Assembly: GCA_034509425.1 (NCBI GenBank)
Contig: JAVTVJ010000041.1
Coordinates: forward strand, 248,001 to 312,000
Length of the DNA stretch: 64,000 bases
Reading direction: 5' to 3'
Source: Eopsaltria australis
Taxonomy: Eukaryota > Chordata > Aves > Passeriformes > Petroicidae
A program made the position numbers and the translations under genes. How positions within the stretch are numbered: the stretch's first letter is position 1; each line of letters begins with the position of its first letter. Positions 27,801 through 39,361 of the stretch are shown in pieces. A model generated the notes under the pieces. That model made no database searches, was not told where the DNA came from, and saw nothing but the letters and a program-made list of their open reading frames with translations.

Positions 27801-28222
27801 CTGAGATGGTCCTGGAGAAGGATTTAGCCAGAGCTGTGTATTTCTCTCAGTTAAATCAGCAAGGAGCAAATCCTCCCTGTGCTACTGCTCAAGTCCAGAG
27901 CTGTATTTTCACTATTTAGGAAATATAAATACTGATTTGTGTGACGATAAATTTGTGTGATATCTGGATATAGAATATATGCTTCTCTTGCACTTCTCTT
28001 GTAGAATAGAGCTGTATTTTGTGAGCTAGAGCAATTTCCCCAAGTGGCACTTAAATATTAACTTCAACTAGCACACTTCATAATGCCAAGTACATTCTCT
28101 AATACTGTTTTATGTTCACTTAGGCTGTTTTTGTTAGTTACATCTGTGTCAAGTTCCTATAATCACAACAATTGCTGTATAATCAATTTATTTCTGGAAA
28201 TATAGAAACACACACCAGTAAA
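21886..28222. other. non-coding DNA, no gene seen
   Basis: This is AT-rich unique sequence. It contains a TAAT-rich stretch around 22.75-22.99 kb and a 13-base unit (GCTAAGGGTTTGT) repeated at a 17-bp period near 22.47 kb. A 129-codon open frame on - (26856-27245) gives a lysine/arginine-rich translation with no recognisable family, and its length is not unusual for chance. No repeat family was recognised. Confidence 0.55.
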
Positions 28223-28465
28223 ATTATAGAGTAGTTAAGGTTGAAAGGGGCCTTGGGAAATTCAACCTCCTCTGCTCAAAGCAGATATTTAGGGAGGTGT
28301 CCAGTGGAGTTTTGAATAGATCCAATAAGGGAGTATCCACAATCAATCTGGACAATTCATTTCTATTTTCATTGATATTCATAGTTAAAAAAACCAAAAT
28401 TTTAAAGTCGAATCTTCAGTTTGTGTCTCTTGCTTTTGATCTTTCCCTGTGTCCTGGCTCAGTCT
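28223..28465 (-). mobile_element. CR1 LINE, old 3'-terminal fragment
   Basis: The + strand shows diverged complement of CR1 3' sequence in the right order: AGTTAAGGTTGAAAGGGGCC near the 3' end, a CTGCTCAAAGCAG segment, a TCCAGTGGAGTTTTGAATA-like segment, then a segment near 28.42-28.46 kb related to the TTTGTGTCTCTTGCTTTTGA part. Divergence and small gaps show it is older than the copy at 43956-44435. The 3' end is at the left. It is 5'-truncated and non-functional. Confidence 0.7.
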
Positions 28466-31337
28466 CCTTTTCTTTCCATCAGTAATTTACACATGCTGCT
28501 AAAATTTGAATAAATGCAAACATATGTAAATCAAGGGAACGATTCTGAGGGTCAGTAAAATGTGCTGTGGATAGAGTATTATCCAGTTTCTACATGAAAG
28601 AGATTGCAGAGAAATGGAAGCAGAAGGAGCATAGAAAAAACCCAGTTACTTCTGAGATTTGACTAATCTCAGTGCACTTAATTCTGGTGCAGCTTGGTGA
28701 GATTCTTTCTTTGCTGTCTAGGTAAGTTTTTTGGGAAAAGGAGGTTGTAGAGGTTTCACTGCTGTGTTAGCATCATAGCTTCTGTTGTTCAGTATCCAGT
28801 ACAGTTCACTTATTTTTTTACAATGTTAAATTTTGCTAACAATGAGGTAATATTAAGTAGTTTTGTTGTTAATTCTTTTGCACAGGTACAATGTCAGCAT
28901 AAAAGCAGCTACTGGGGAGATCAAAGCTGGAAAGGATCAAACATTGGGAACATAGTTTTTATATTTCTGCCAATTTGTCAAAAATTACTAAGGTCTGTGT
29001 CATATAAAGGCATTACAGATATTTGAAGAACAAACAGTTTTGAAGAAGTATTAAAAGACATTTAAGTTTAGAAGCAAGATTATTGATTTGATATGCAAGA
29101 TGGCTTGGATACAGGGTGGAAAGCAGGTGGGGAAAAAAGGAATAAGATTGAGAGCAGTTTATGAAACCAAAGTATGTGGAAATTCTGATAAAGGGCCTGA
29201 TCCTGTGTCAAGGGCCAAATGGTGGTAGTACTACTGATTTAAAAACCACACTGCAGAATCAGGTCCTATTCTGTTTAAAATAGCATGGAAAGCTCTATTT
29301 TCCTCTGTAGTGCTGGTTCTCTTTCTATCTCTTACATGGGCTCTTAGAAGAAGTGTTAAGGCAAGCTTTCACATTGAGTGTTTCTATATTAAATTTAGTT
29401 TTTATGAAGCAGCTAGATTCTATTTATATTCCATATCTCATAATGTGAGAGTTTTTGTTAATTGCTAGGCTGTAAATACTGACTAACCAATACAAATACT
29501 TTCATTTTTAACTTATGACAATAATAGAAAGAAGGATGCTTTTTGACTCCTGTTATTTTTGTTGTTAATAGCTGAGAGCCTTGCAGAGTTTAAAAATATC
29601 AAGCCTTGAACAGCTTTTCTCTGAAGAAGCTCTAAGGCATGCGATTTGTTTGCCAGCTGATGTTTGCTAGATTTAAGAGCAATAACAAAACTTCTAACCC
29701 TGAAGTTAATTACATATTTAGTAAACATTTTTATAATCTGTTGTTACCATCATGTTTTGTGTGATATGTCAATGTCTACACTAAAACTGTGAATTTAACT
29801 AAGGAAAATCTTTTCAACTTCTGGCAGAAAGTGTAACCCCTCTTTTTCTGGATCTGCAATGTGCAAAAGGAACAGAACCTTAACTTTTTATGTAAGCAGA
29901 GTTCTGACTGCCTGGGCATGGAGACAGGTATGCCATACCTGGGTATAAAATCAATCTTTTGTGAAATGTGTGTGTGGGCAGGATTTCCCACTGTTCAGGA
30001 GAAGGTGCTCTTGCATTGGCCTCCTGCCCACTGTACAGTCCCATTTTGTGTTCCATTCTGCCCATTCCAGTTGGCTGCACATCTTCTATATAACTTTCCA
30101 ATTTTCCCTGGTCAGAGGGTTTTGCAATTGGAGACAACTCAAGGTAGAGAAGTGCTCAAACAGTAAAACAATTGGATTTTTTATTTAGTATGGATGTGCT
30201 TGCTTTTCTTTTCTACAAGTTAAAGGCTGTTTATCATTCACTTTGCCCAGCTTTCTCCCTGGCTTGGAAGTATATACGGGCAAGATCTGTGTGTATTTAA
30301 ATATATGTAACCTCACACTGTCAGCCTCTCAGAAAAGAAGAAATTAAACAGAACAAAATCTCTAATGATTAACTGTCACTATCTTTAGTGATTCAGTTCT
30401 GATGACAAAGGGTGAAGCAATTTGGTTTCCTGTGTTTTGCTTTCACTTTCTACAAGGTAATTGCTTCCCCAATGAAGGTAGCTGAGCTCCAAGACCTAAT
30501 TTCTTCCACTTTCCTACCAGGTTCTGAAAAACCCGCTCTTCAAAAATTATCATTGGGTACCAGGTTCCAGTACTTACAGATGCACTGGTTTACAGAAACA
30601 AAGGTAGTTCTTGTGCTCAGATGCTGGGTGACAGTGCAAAATTATTCATAGGAAACTACTGTGGTTTCATATCAGAGCTACAGGAGCTCATGAGGGATGT
30701 CTTTCAACATCCAGCTTGTCCATACACAAGGTAAGAACATGAGAAAATGAATGGATTTTATTCAATCAGTAATTACTAGGAGATTTTTTTCATTATAAGT
30801 TTGGTGGCTCATTAAATGTTTTGTCCGCTTCAGATTAAGGACTGGTGTGCACAATACTATCTTCAGTATGTTTTCAGCAAAACTGGTTTTATTAGCTATT
30901 TAAATATTGTTAATAATTTTCAGCAGAAGAATTAAGAATGCATCTCATCTAATGAAGAATTAAAAATAATTTTATTGACAGTTAATTCAAGTTATTCACC
31001 TATGGTATTTTGAAAACATAAAACCTAACAACAACAAAACAAAAATATATTTGTTTGGACTTTGGTTTAGTCTAAATTCTATAAGAACTATTTCACAGAA
31101 CTTCACAGTCCAATACGCTGAGTTACAGAAAAAGAGGCTGCAGATAATGCATATTTTGTGTATACATGGGGCCTATAGCTCTGAGTATGGGATTCTGCAT
31201 AGAAATCTTGTGTTTCTGTGTACCCCAGGGATACATACACACATCAGATGGGCTGCTTCCTTCTTCTCAGAAATAGTGCATAGGCTCATGACTGCTGTCT
31301 TACAAACCCAGGACTGAATGTTGTACATTAAGCTACA
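28466..31337. other. non-coding DNA with a recursive-splice-like motif
   Basis: No gene is supported. The stretch is AT-rich. The one notable item is the adjacent acceptor and donor at 28.7 kb, described separately. Open frames near 29.9-30.2 kb on both strands overlap each other and have no recognisable content. Confidence 0.55.
28701..28727 (+). other. candidate recursive (ratchet) splice site
   Basis: A pyrimidine-rich run and acceptor (TTCTTTCTTTGCTGTCTAG, ending at 28721) are directly followed by a full donor, GTAAGT (28722-28727). A back-to-back YAG/GTAAGT is the known signature of recursive splice sites, which are used to remove very long introns stepwise. If real, the window would be intronic to a gene on the + strand. 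The core AGGTAAGT is expected about once per strand in a window of this size, and only the pyrimidine tract raises it above that. Confidence 0.25.
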
Positions 31338-31341
31338 CTTA
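31338..31341. repeat. target-site duplication of solo LTR, left copy
   Basis: CTTA directly precedes the TG that opens the LTR and matches the four bases directly after its closing CA (31786-31789). Confidence 0.7.
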
Positions 31342-31785
31342 TGATGCCTGAAGGATTTTTCTGCTTTTCTCCTGAATACTTCTTACACTGTTCCCTATAT
31401 TCACAAGTATCAGCTTGTGATGCTTTAGGTGATAGTTTAGCCTGGTTTCATGGTGTTTAGTAAGCCAGTAGACTAAACACCCCTGAAACCACGTAGAGTT
31501 AGAAGACCAAACACTGTTTTTGTGGGCCCTCAAGGTCTCCTAGTAGGACAGATTTTGTAAACTAGAAGTTAGCCCACCCAAGCCCCTTATTGGGCCCTCC
31601 TGGTAGATATGCTAATATGTAGAGTCTTTAATTGTATACTTGACTGGGGGACGAGGCTTTTGCGGCGTGTTCTACCTGGACAGCAGAAGCCATGGAATGG
31701 GACCCTATTAAATACCGAGGTAAACAACCCCCAACCCTCTAACTGTGTCTGAGCCTTCATCTCCTAAGACCAGAAAAAGGCATCA
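31342..31785 (+). mobile_element. solo LTR of an endogenous retrovirus
   Basis: The element opens with TGATGCCT and closes with AGGCATCA, a perfect 8-bp terminal inverted repeat with the canonical TG...CA ends. The 4-bp sequence CTTA flanks both sides. Length is 444 bp, in the usual LTR range. No primer-binding site, polypurine tract or gag/pol/env-like sequence adjoins either end, so only the LTR remains after recombination between the two LTRs of a provirus. An ATTAAA at 31707-31712 about 75 bp from the right end could be the polyadenylation signal or part of a TATA-like box. Both readings favour the + orientation, which is otherwise uncertain. Several CpGs survive at 31649-31665, suggesting it is younger than the CR1 copies. 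A 4-bp duplication fits gammaretrovirus-like (class I) or spuma-like integrases, so I do not name a family. Confidence 0.82.
31444..31490. repeat. hairpin-forming inverted repeat inside the LTR
   Basis: The left arm, GGTTTCATGGTGTTTAGT (31444-31461), pairs with the right arm, ACTAAACACCCCTGAAACC (31472-31490). One base is unpaired and one position is mismatched, and the loop is about 10 bases. The arms lie in the left third of the LTR, within U3 if the + orientation is right. Confidence 0.75.
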
Positions 31786-31789
31786 CTTA
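31786..31789. repeat. target-site duplication of solo LTR, right copy
   Basis: CTTA follows the closing CA of the LTR and matches the left copy at 31338-31341. Confidence 0.7.
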
Positions 31790-32634
31790 TAACAGTGATT
31801 TGTAGAGGCAGAGTCATAAATGCAGATCCTGAGTTTCTGTTATAAGATCTACACAAACCAGGGATGAGAACTTCTCTTGAAGGAATTATTGACTTTATGC
31901 TGAATCTGTGGTTGTTCTGCTCTCAGCACAAGTTAGAGGAGTCTCAGTCAAGCTGAGAATTGATAAAGCAGAGCAAAATGCTTTTCTGCCTTACCAGTGA
32001 TCTCCCCTCCTTGGCTGCCTCTGCAGTTTGTGGGGGTGTGAGCTCGTCCATTTGTACACCAATGGAAAGATGTCCTGCCCCCAGGGAGTGGAAGAAATCC
32101 ATAAGAGTTGTATTTTGGCTCTTACACTGCTCAAGGGCAGAATTTCAAATACAAAAGAATGCTGCTAACCTTTATCAGGACTAGCAAATAAATGTCTGAA
32201 TTGTGACTTTGTTTTATCCACGGAAGTGTTGAAATTTTGACATAAGTCCAAGAAAAAGGTTCTAATGCTTTTCCATTCTGACAACTTCCTGTAGGTTATA
32301 CTGGGGCAGTGAACATGAATGTATAGATTTATAATCTAATTTCTGGGAAGCCTGTGAATCGGGAAAACTCAAGTGTTGATATCACCTGCTTCAATGTTTT
32401 GAGTCTGATGTATCTCTGGTTTTGCATTTTTTCTGAAGAAGTCTCATAAGGATGATTTCTTGGTGTCTGTGCTCTGCACATAAAAAGGCAGTTATCAAGC
32501 ACAGAATAATTATCTGGGGCCTGTTACAATGCTGGCTTCCAGTTTTGAAACTAAGTGCATTCATGAACAATTGACTGAGGACTCCCTTGCTCTGTTGAAC
32601 CAGGAGAAAGAACAGGCAAAGCCATGAAAGTAGT

Positions 32635-32675
32635 AAAAAACAAAAAAAAAAAAAAAAAAACAAACAAAAAAAAAA
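32635..32675. repeat. A-rich simple repeat
   Basis: Long A runs are broken by single C bases over about 40 bp. No retrocopied gene is visible next to it on either side. Confidence 0.85.
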
Positions 32676-34194
32676 GAAACTTGAAGAAAAAGATCACCTT
32701 CTGTTCCATCATCAAGTTTGCCATCCTTACTGTGGAGGAGATTGAAAAGACAGGAGAGCTCAGTTTCCAGACCCACTGTCCTCAGTGTCTGATAGCATGG
32801 ATCCCAACTAATGTCAGTTCTGAATGTGACTTTAAGATGTGAATTCTTTTCCACCCAAAGCTGCATACAATATAATATTATATTCTTTCATATAGGTCAT
32901 CTAAACAGCTGTTGAATTGTTGAAGCTTCTAGCCTCTGCTGATCTGAGTCAGGTCTGAACTGATGACCTGCTGATGAAAAGCTAGAGTCAGATTTCAGTC
33001 CCCTGAGTCATTTAAACTGCCTGCAAATGCATAATTAACATTTAAGATGCAAGTCTTTTTTTAGTAGCAGGGTATGAGGGATGAAGGTAGCCAGGGTTTA
33101 ATAATCTAGACTGTCCTGATACAACACTGTAAAGAAAATGTCTGTGCAGCTGGGAAGTGCAAACTTTGATGTTAGAAAGGAAAAACATTGAGCTACAAGT
33201 CCATCAGTAGTTTACTGAAATAAATTTCAACACTTCATTTTCACTGTTTGTTAAAGGATTAGGAGAGAGAGCCGAGGGGTAGTTAGGACACTCATCTGAA
33301 GTATTGGAAATGCATTCAATTCACTTAAACAAGGTCCCCCATATCTTAGGAAAGGCCTTGCAAACACTCATACATTGTTTAAGGTACTAGGAGGCACCAT
33401 TCTCCTACATAGGTGTCTCTTCTCAAAAGATTGAGTTCATCCTTGTGTAGAATGGTGCCTTTGGTTCTAATTCTGTCTCTTTTTGCAGGAGGACGATTAA
33501 CATTATGCTCTTTATGAGCAAAGATGTGCTGTAGTGAGTCTGCCAATGTCCTCACAAAATAGTGTTGTTCACTGCATCAAGCAAAGTTCACTTTCAAATT
33601 TGCAGTGGTGGAATTTCCATAGCATCTTTTGGAAGACTCTCTGATAGGCTAACAGATTTCGGTGTCACTGAGTTTTTGCTGATAAACACAGTATCTATAT
33701 CTTCTCTTAATATTATCCTATGACTCCTACTTATATACACCCAACCTTTGGCCCTAATTTTTTGATGTGTATACAGACTTCCATACCTGCAGATTTTCAT
33801 CACAAATCACCAACAGTAATGGCCATCAACAGAGACAAAGGCCAAAGAAAGTTATAATCCAATTTTACATAGAAAGAAATGCATTGAAATGTGTTAGGAT
33901 AAATGAGAGGCTGTGAAAGACTTGATGTTTACACTACTTAAACCCCTCCAAATCCAAAAAGGACTGCCTGCTGTGTCAGCTTCTTTTAGACAGAATTTTT
34001 CAGGTTGAAGTTGTAATTAAACTGGTAAGATCCTTCAGCAGGGATATGATGGCAAATGTTTTTGAGTGAAGTTGTGTCTGTCAGGCTGTGGCTCCCAGCT
34101 GGCAAGGTGCTGTGTTTGGGATGAGCCGGTACAAATGAACTCTGCTTGCTCTTCCTTGACTTTATGAAGAGGTAGATTTGCTGTTCTTCTGCAG

Positions 34195-34363
34195 TGTTAC
34201 TGAATTGAGAGTGCTGGGATGTGTGTTGAAAAGGCATATGATTACTTCTGGAGGGAGCTGGCTGAGATTATTCCACCTGCTGCACGTGGCAGTAGAGCTG
34301 CTGTCAGTGGGTGGAAATATCTGCTCCCCAGGAAAGAGGCCAAGGAGAAAGAGGAGCTCTAAG
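34195..34363 (+). other. exon-like segment with one open frame
   Basis: A strong acceptor (TTTGCTGTTCTTCTGCAG, ending at 34194) precedes a 169-bp segment that closes on a strong donor (AAG then GTAAGG, 34364-34369). The segment is GC-richer than its flanks. Exactly one frame is open all the way across and past both splice sites, with the other two stopped within the first few codons. The translation holds a hydrophobic leucine-rich middle and a basic end (KRPRRKRSSK just before the donor). I recognise no family. It could be an exon of an unannotated transcript, a non-coding RNA exon, or chance. Partner exons were not found. Confidence 0.22.
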
Positions 34364-36010
34364 GTAAGGTAGGAATGAGAAGTTTGTTCTAGTGAAATGC
34401 TAGCATTGCCTGAATGTTTTGCAACTTGGTTTGCAAGAAGGAGTAGAAGGAGTTGGTTTATAAAAGGTTTTCTTGAGGTGAGCCCTTTGATTTAGCTTAC
34501 CTTATTTGTGTAGGGCCTTGCCTAACTACCAGACTGATTCCTGGTTGTGTGTGACAAATAGGGCAGAAAATAAAGCATCATTGCAAGTAGCTTCCTCACG
34601 GCTTCGATTATGAAAAGCCCTTTTCTAATTTTTGGCTTGAATTTATTCACAATCTCTTTGCTTGCATTTGGTAGTTTGGCACCATTGTTCATTAACTTAG
34701 AGTGCTCTTCTTTTAGTGATGCTTTTTCTCCCCTCACATGTGGAGAGAGCCATCAAATTCCCCTCAGCCTTCATTTTGCTGGCGTGAGACAAGTTCCTTT
34801 ATTACCCTCTTTCAAGCTCTCCATTCACCTTCTCAGTCTAATACCCTTTCTGACACTTTTCCATCTGAAGTTCAACTTTTTAAACAAAGGTCATGATCAG
34901 TATTATAGATAACATTCCAGATAAGACTTTATTTTCCTTCCTCTCACAAAAAGATTATTCACTTTACAGTCTGACAGTAGTCTCACTGAGAATGTCAGGA
35001 TTTTGCACAGGTCAGAGAGAAGTCTCCCTGCTTATTAGAGCTGTAGATATTCCCTCCTTCACTTTGTCTCCAGATTTCAATTACTTGGGATAATATGCAC
35101 AAATACTTTTTCACCTACAGGAATAAAGGCAAAAAAAAATTTATTAATTTGTGAAGGATCGTTCTTTCCTATCTTTTATCCTAAATGCTATACAAGATTA
35201 AAAATATGTACTAATGTTCTTAATAGAAAATAGAAAGTAGCCAGCCATGATCAGTGATTACCAAAGCAAACAGAAACTTATTAAGAAACATTTTAAAACA
35301 ATTTCAACATTTTAAACACATATTGCAGAACTGTTCAGTTCATTGTTTTCTGCATGGACAAATGTTAAATTTTCATAATAATATATTTAAATTCATTAAA
35401 TAGATTCTTTTCATAATAATCTATTTTAATAATTTATGTACCTAGACCTACATCCTTAGAATTAAGAATACAGCTTTTAAGGGCATGGTATATTACTTTC
35501 AAATGGTCATATTTTGCTATGGAAGAAAAAAGAAATATAGCCCCCCACTTTGTTTCATTGCATGTCACACTAGTGGAGGTAAACCATATGGAAGTGACTC
35601 AAATAAAAATAACTATAGAAATTCACAGAATTACTTGTGATATGAGATACATCCCCCTGAGTTATGTCCTACCTCTATTGAAATCTATGGGGTTTTCTCT
35701 TGACATGACAAGAGAGATTTTTCAACTTCAGTGTCTCATAATTGAGGTTTATGGCTGCTTGCTGTGACAGGCAAAGTCACCACATTTAAATTACTTGCCT
35801 TATATTAAAAAAAAAAAATACCCTCTCCTCATTTACATGCCTAACCACGAACAGTTAAGACTTGCATAAAGGAGAGACAAATACAGGAGGAACACTGTAG
35901 CAAAGAGAATAGTCACACCAGGATGCATGTGGCAAAAATGCTGAATTGGAAAACAAAGGTGCAATTGCATGAATAGCTGATGTAACTTTTACTTACACAG
36001 TAAGGAAGTC

Positions 36011-36039
36011 AATAATAATAATAATAGTAATAATAATAA
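36011..36039. repeat. (AAT)n microsatellite
   Basis: About ten AAT units with one interruption (AGT). It is a likely polymorphic trinucleotide repeat. Confidence 0.88.
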
Positions 36040-38034
36040 CCACCTCCAGATGGGTTGTTAATGAGTTACTAGCTACTTGCAACAGCAGTGGAATATTTTT
36101 AACATGTCTGCTCCTGAGAAGTCAGGCCCAGGGCAGACCACCACTGAGTCTTTGAATCACTTTCATCCTTAAGGAAAGGACTTTGGCAAGTAGCCATAGG
36201 TGGGGAAGGGGTTAAGGGTTGAGCCAATGGTCTGGGAGTTGTACTTCTGTGGGGATACCGGTGCTTATCTCTGTCTCATTACAGTCTCCAACAGTAAAAA
36301 TGAAACATGGTCTGATTGGTTTTATTTTTTTCGTCTGAAAGTGGAAGCTTTCTTCTTTCTCTTAATTATATCATGTTTCATTATGTATTCTTCTTGTGTG
36401 GGAGAGGTCTGGATGGTAAACGATTGTAGAGGGAAAAGATCTAGGCCACACAATATAATTTGTATAAATTGTAGAAATTCCCTTAATACCAGGCTTTTTC
36501 AAGGCAATATTTACATTGTATCAACCATTCCTATCAAATATAGAGTGAAGTGATTTCAGGTACATTTGCAAGTGCATCCTTCTTTTTTGCCAACCAGTCT
36601 TATGTCAGTCTAAATGATCTGTGAAGAGAAGCCTAAACTACAGAATACAAGAAAAGTATCCTTCTGTTCCTATCCTTTCTACAAAAAGACCAGCATCTGA
36701 GAATCTTTAATGCTTATTAATAGGGAAAGATATTAAATATAGTCTTCACCTTCATGTCCTGACTGCAGTGGAAAAAGGTCAGTGCTGATCTGCAGAGCTG
36801 ACACTGCATATTACACCATTATGCTGTAAACAACTGTACACAGGTTTACTTGGAAATTGTAGTATTTAGTTTGCTACTTGAAGGAGAAAATATAATGCTA
36901 GCAAGAAGAAGCAGGCATCAGGTAGCAATTTCTATTTGTTCTCTTTTATTATTGGATGTATTTCCCCCATCCTCATATTTCAAATAGCAATAGAAGGAAC
37001 CATAGGTAGAAAAACATGGACATCATGTCCCTTCCAGGTTACACCTAAATATTTGTGTACAAGATGAAAGAGCCAAAGAGGGAGCCATCACTGATTTCTA
37101 CTGTTAACTTCATTTAAAATGAAGCTACCCTGTATAGAGAAAAGCTCACCTGACACTTGAAAACCATTTCCCCTAGAAATAAAATTTGTCTGGGTCTTTT
37201 TAAAGTACTTTTGGCTAATGAAAACCACTATCAGGGAATTTCAGACAAAGAATTAGATGTGAATTAGACTGTAAAGGTGTGTAATGTAATATCCTATAAT
37301 TGCAAGAAAAAAAAAATGGAAAAAAATCAAGAAATAACACCCAATAACCTTGTCACCTCCTAGAGGATGTTTAAAGCAAACTCTGCCAAAAATTTCTTGC
37401 AAAATTTGTGCAGCCAACGCAATACTACTGGCTTCAGCAATGGTGAAACACTAGTGCTGTCTGAATCATCTAAATTGCTGTGCAGGAGTGTAGAAAAACA
37501 TACTGATTAAGCCCTTACAGGTTCCTAGCGTTGGCACTGCTCTAGTTGGTGGAATTAACAGATACAACTGGTTGTAGAAAATGTAGTCTGGTGCAGCTTT
37601 TTAGTGTTAAAGCAATACTGGACAAGACAAACTCTGGTTTCTATGCAAGGAGTTCAGTGCATCAATTGGACCAGCCAGCCAAGAGAAAGAAAAGGAATGA
37701 TTTTGGGTCCTTAGTAGAATTTATTTCCAAATTACAGATGGCTTCAAATGGACTTAGAGGGCTGGGTTTTTTCCTCAAAGAATAAGGCTTTAGTGCACAC
37801 AGCAAAGTCTCTAATTTAAATTGATATCACTTGAGCCACAAGGTAACAAAAAGTAGAAAATGGTGTGAGTTGAAGTGTATGGTGGTCTAAACAATGTAAC
37901 TGCTGATTCACTAGCTGGCTGCTAGGCTAGAATCATCTCACTTAGTACTGAAGGGAAGCACTTACACTTATGAAAATTATTATTATTTTTGTTTAAATGC
38001 TATACTGTCTGCTGAGGAAGAGCAGCAGGTGTTG

Positions 38035-38108
38035 AAAAGAAAGATAACAGTTAAAACTGTGGAAGGGCAGAGGATATGTAAAAGAAAGATTACAGTTAAA
38101 TTGTGACA
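38035..38108. repeat. diverged 45-bp tandem duplication
   Basis: AAAAGAAAGATAACAGTTAA at 38035 recurs at 38080 with one substitution and then diverges, giving a 45-bp period and about 1.6 copies. It is an old local duplication. Confidence 0.65.
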
Positions 38109-39290
38109 AAGAGAAGGTTACGATTCTCTAAGTCCTCCTCAGGGCTGTTCCCAATCCGTTCTCTGCCCTGCCTGTAGCTGTGCCTGGGGGTTGTCTGATC
38201 CCAGGTTGAACTGTGTGAGGTTCTCCCAGGGTGCCCTGGCTGGCATCCCTTCCCTCCAGTGTGTCACCTGCCATGCACAGCTTGGTGTGGCTGGCTCTGG
38301 GATGCCAGTAAGGTCTCTGCCCTGCAGGTGTGTGCACATCTCTAGCTCCTCTTGTTTATTTCCTGTGCCATGTGCATTTGCACAGTTGTTGGACCCCTGA
38401 GGAAGCTGACTGATGGCTGGAGTTGCTGGAATTCCTTTGTGCTGTCCTTCACATGCTGATCTGCAATCCCTTTCTAGGGTCTGGGCATCTATTGCTGGCA
38501 TTGGCATCAGACTGGTAGGAGTTGGATGGATTGAGGTTCTCCTCAATTTCAAAATGTGATTTCCCTCCAGAGATGTTTAAACTTAGCTACCAATCCACTG
38601 TGTTGCTTGAGTTAATACAGTCCATCACTATCTACAAGAGATTTCTCTACCAAATAAAGACATATGGAGGATATGGAACAGACTTGCCCAGTCTGAGCAA
38701 GGAGATGCCTGGCCATTGGAGTTAGGGTAGGGTATGTGGGTTGCTCTGTTATGTGTATGTAGCATTTAGGCTGGGATATAGGTCATAGCACATTTTAGAA
38801 GTTCATTATTTATCCAGGCTATAAGTTCTGCCTGTAGTCATGGGAGAGAAGTACTTTCAGAGGGTAATTGACATCACCTTAGCATAAAGATCTCCAGTAG
38901 CATACTTGACTCTAGAGGTCTTTCTCTTATTCTCTTTCCCCCTGTTCCTCTCTTTGTTAACATCAGGGGTAACTACAAAACTGGCAAAGCTCAGGTTCCT
39001 AAATTTCAGTCAAATTAAATTATGTGACACGTGGCTTTAGAAAACTTAGAATTTGGTATGTATATCATCAATCACTTCTTGAATTATAGTGTCTTGGGAT
39101 CAACTGAATAGAAATCTTTACTTTTCCTGAAGTTATGTCAGATTTTTGCCATAACTTTTAAGAATTCTTTCCTCCCCTTGAGCATTTCCTTTTATTTAAG
39201 ATTGCCCACCAAACTACTAATTGGACTATATTTCATTTGTTTAGCTTATTCTTGTATGGACGTATTGACATCAACAACATTTGTTCCACT

Positions 39291-39361
39291 ATTCAAATTT
39301 GCATAATGATGCATGCATGAGATTTGTAAGGCTATTATGCAATAATAAGCTTTGTATTTCC
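39291..39361. promoter_or_regulatory. candidate enhancer block (octamer plus homeodomain-like sites)
   Basis: A perfect octamer (ATTTGCAT, 39297-39304) is followed at once by AATGATGCATGCATGA, then ATTATGCAATAATAAG. This gives a dense set of POU, ATGCAT-type and TAAT-type sites in about 70 bp. Such density is typical of conserved developmental enhancers, but conservation cannot be read from one sequence, and AT-rich DNA yields TAAT sites freely. Confidence 0.22.

Larger units (their letters stand above)
31790..39285. other. non-coding DNA with simple repeats and one exon-like segment
   Basis: No complete gene is supported. Apart from the items listed separately (A-rich tract, exon-like segment, AAT microsatellite, 45-bp duplication) the sequence is AT-rich and unique. 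A somewhat GC-richer patch at 38.13-38.34 kb holds overlapping open frames on both strands (up to 137 codons on -) whose translations show no known domain. A 117-codon open frame on + near 36.2-36.55 kb is likewise unrecognised. Confidence 0.55.

Noticed and set aside
31441..31495. Hairpin considered as an independent microRNA gene
   Set aside because: It lies wholly inside the solo LTR, and the arms are shorter than a typical precursor. It is kept as an LTR feature unless small-RNA data say otherwise.
32600..32700. A-rich tract read as the tail of a processed pseudogene
   Set aside because: No gene-like sequence upstream and no flanking duplication. It is more simply a low-complexity repeat.
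36200..36553. 117-codon plus-strand frame with hydrophobic stretches
   Set aside because: The hydrophobic part comes from T-rich DNA (TTTTATTTTTTT and similar). No conserved motif was seen.
38139..38552. 137-codon minus-strand frame overlapping other open frames
   Set aside because: It lies in a GC-richer patch with several competing open frames on both strands and no recognisable motif.
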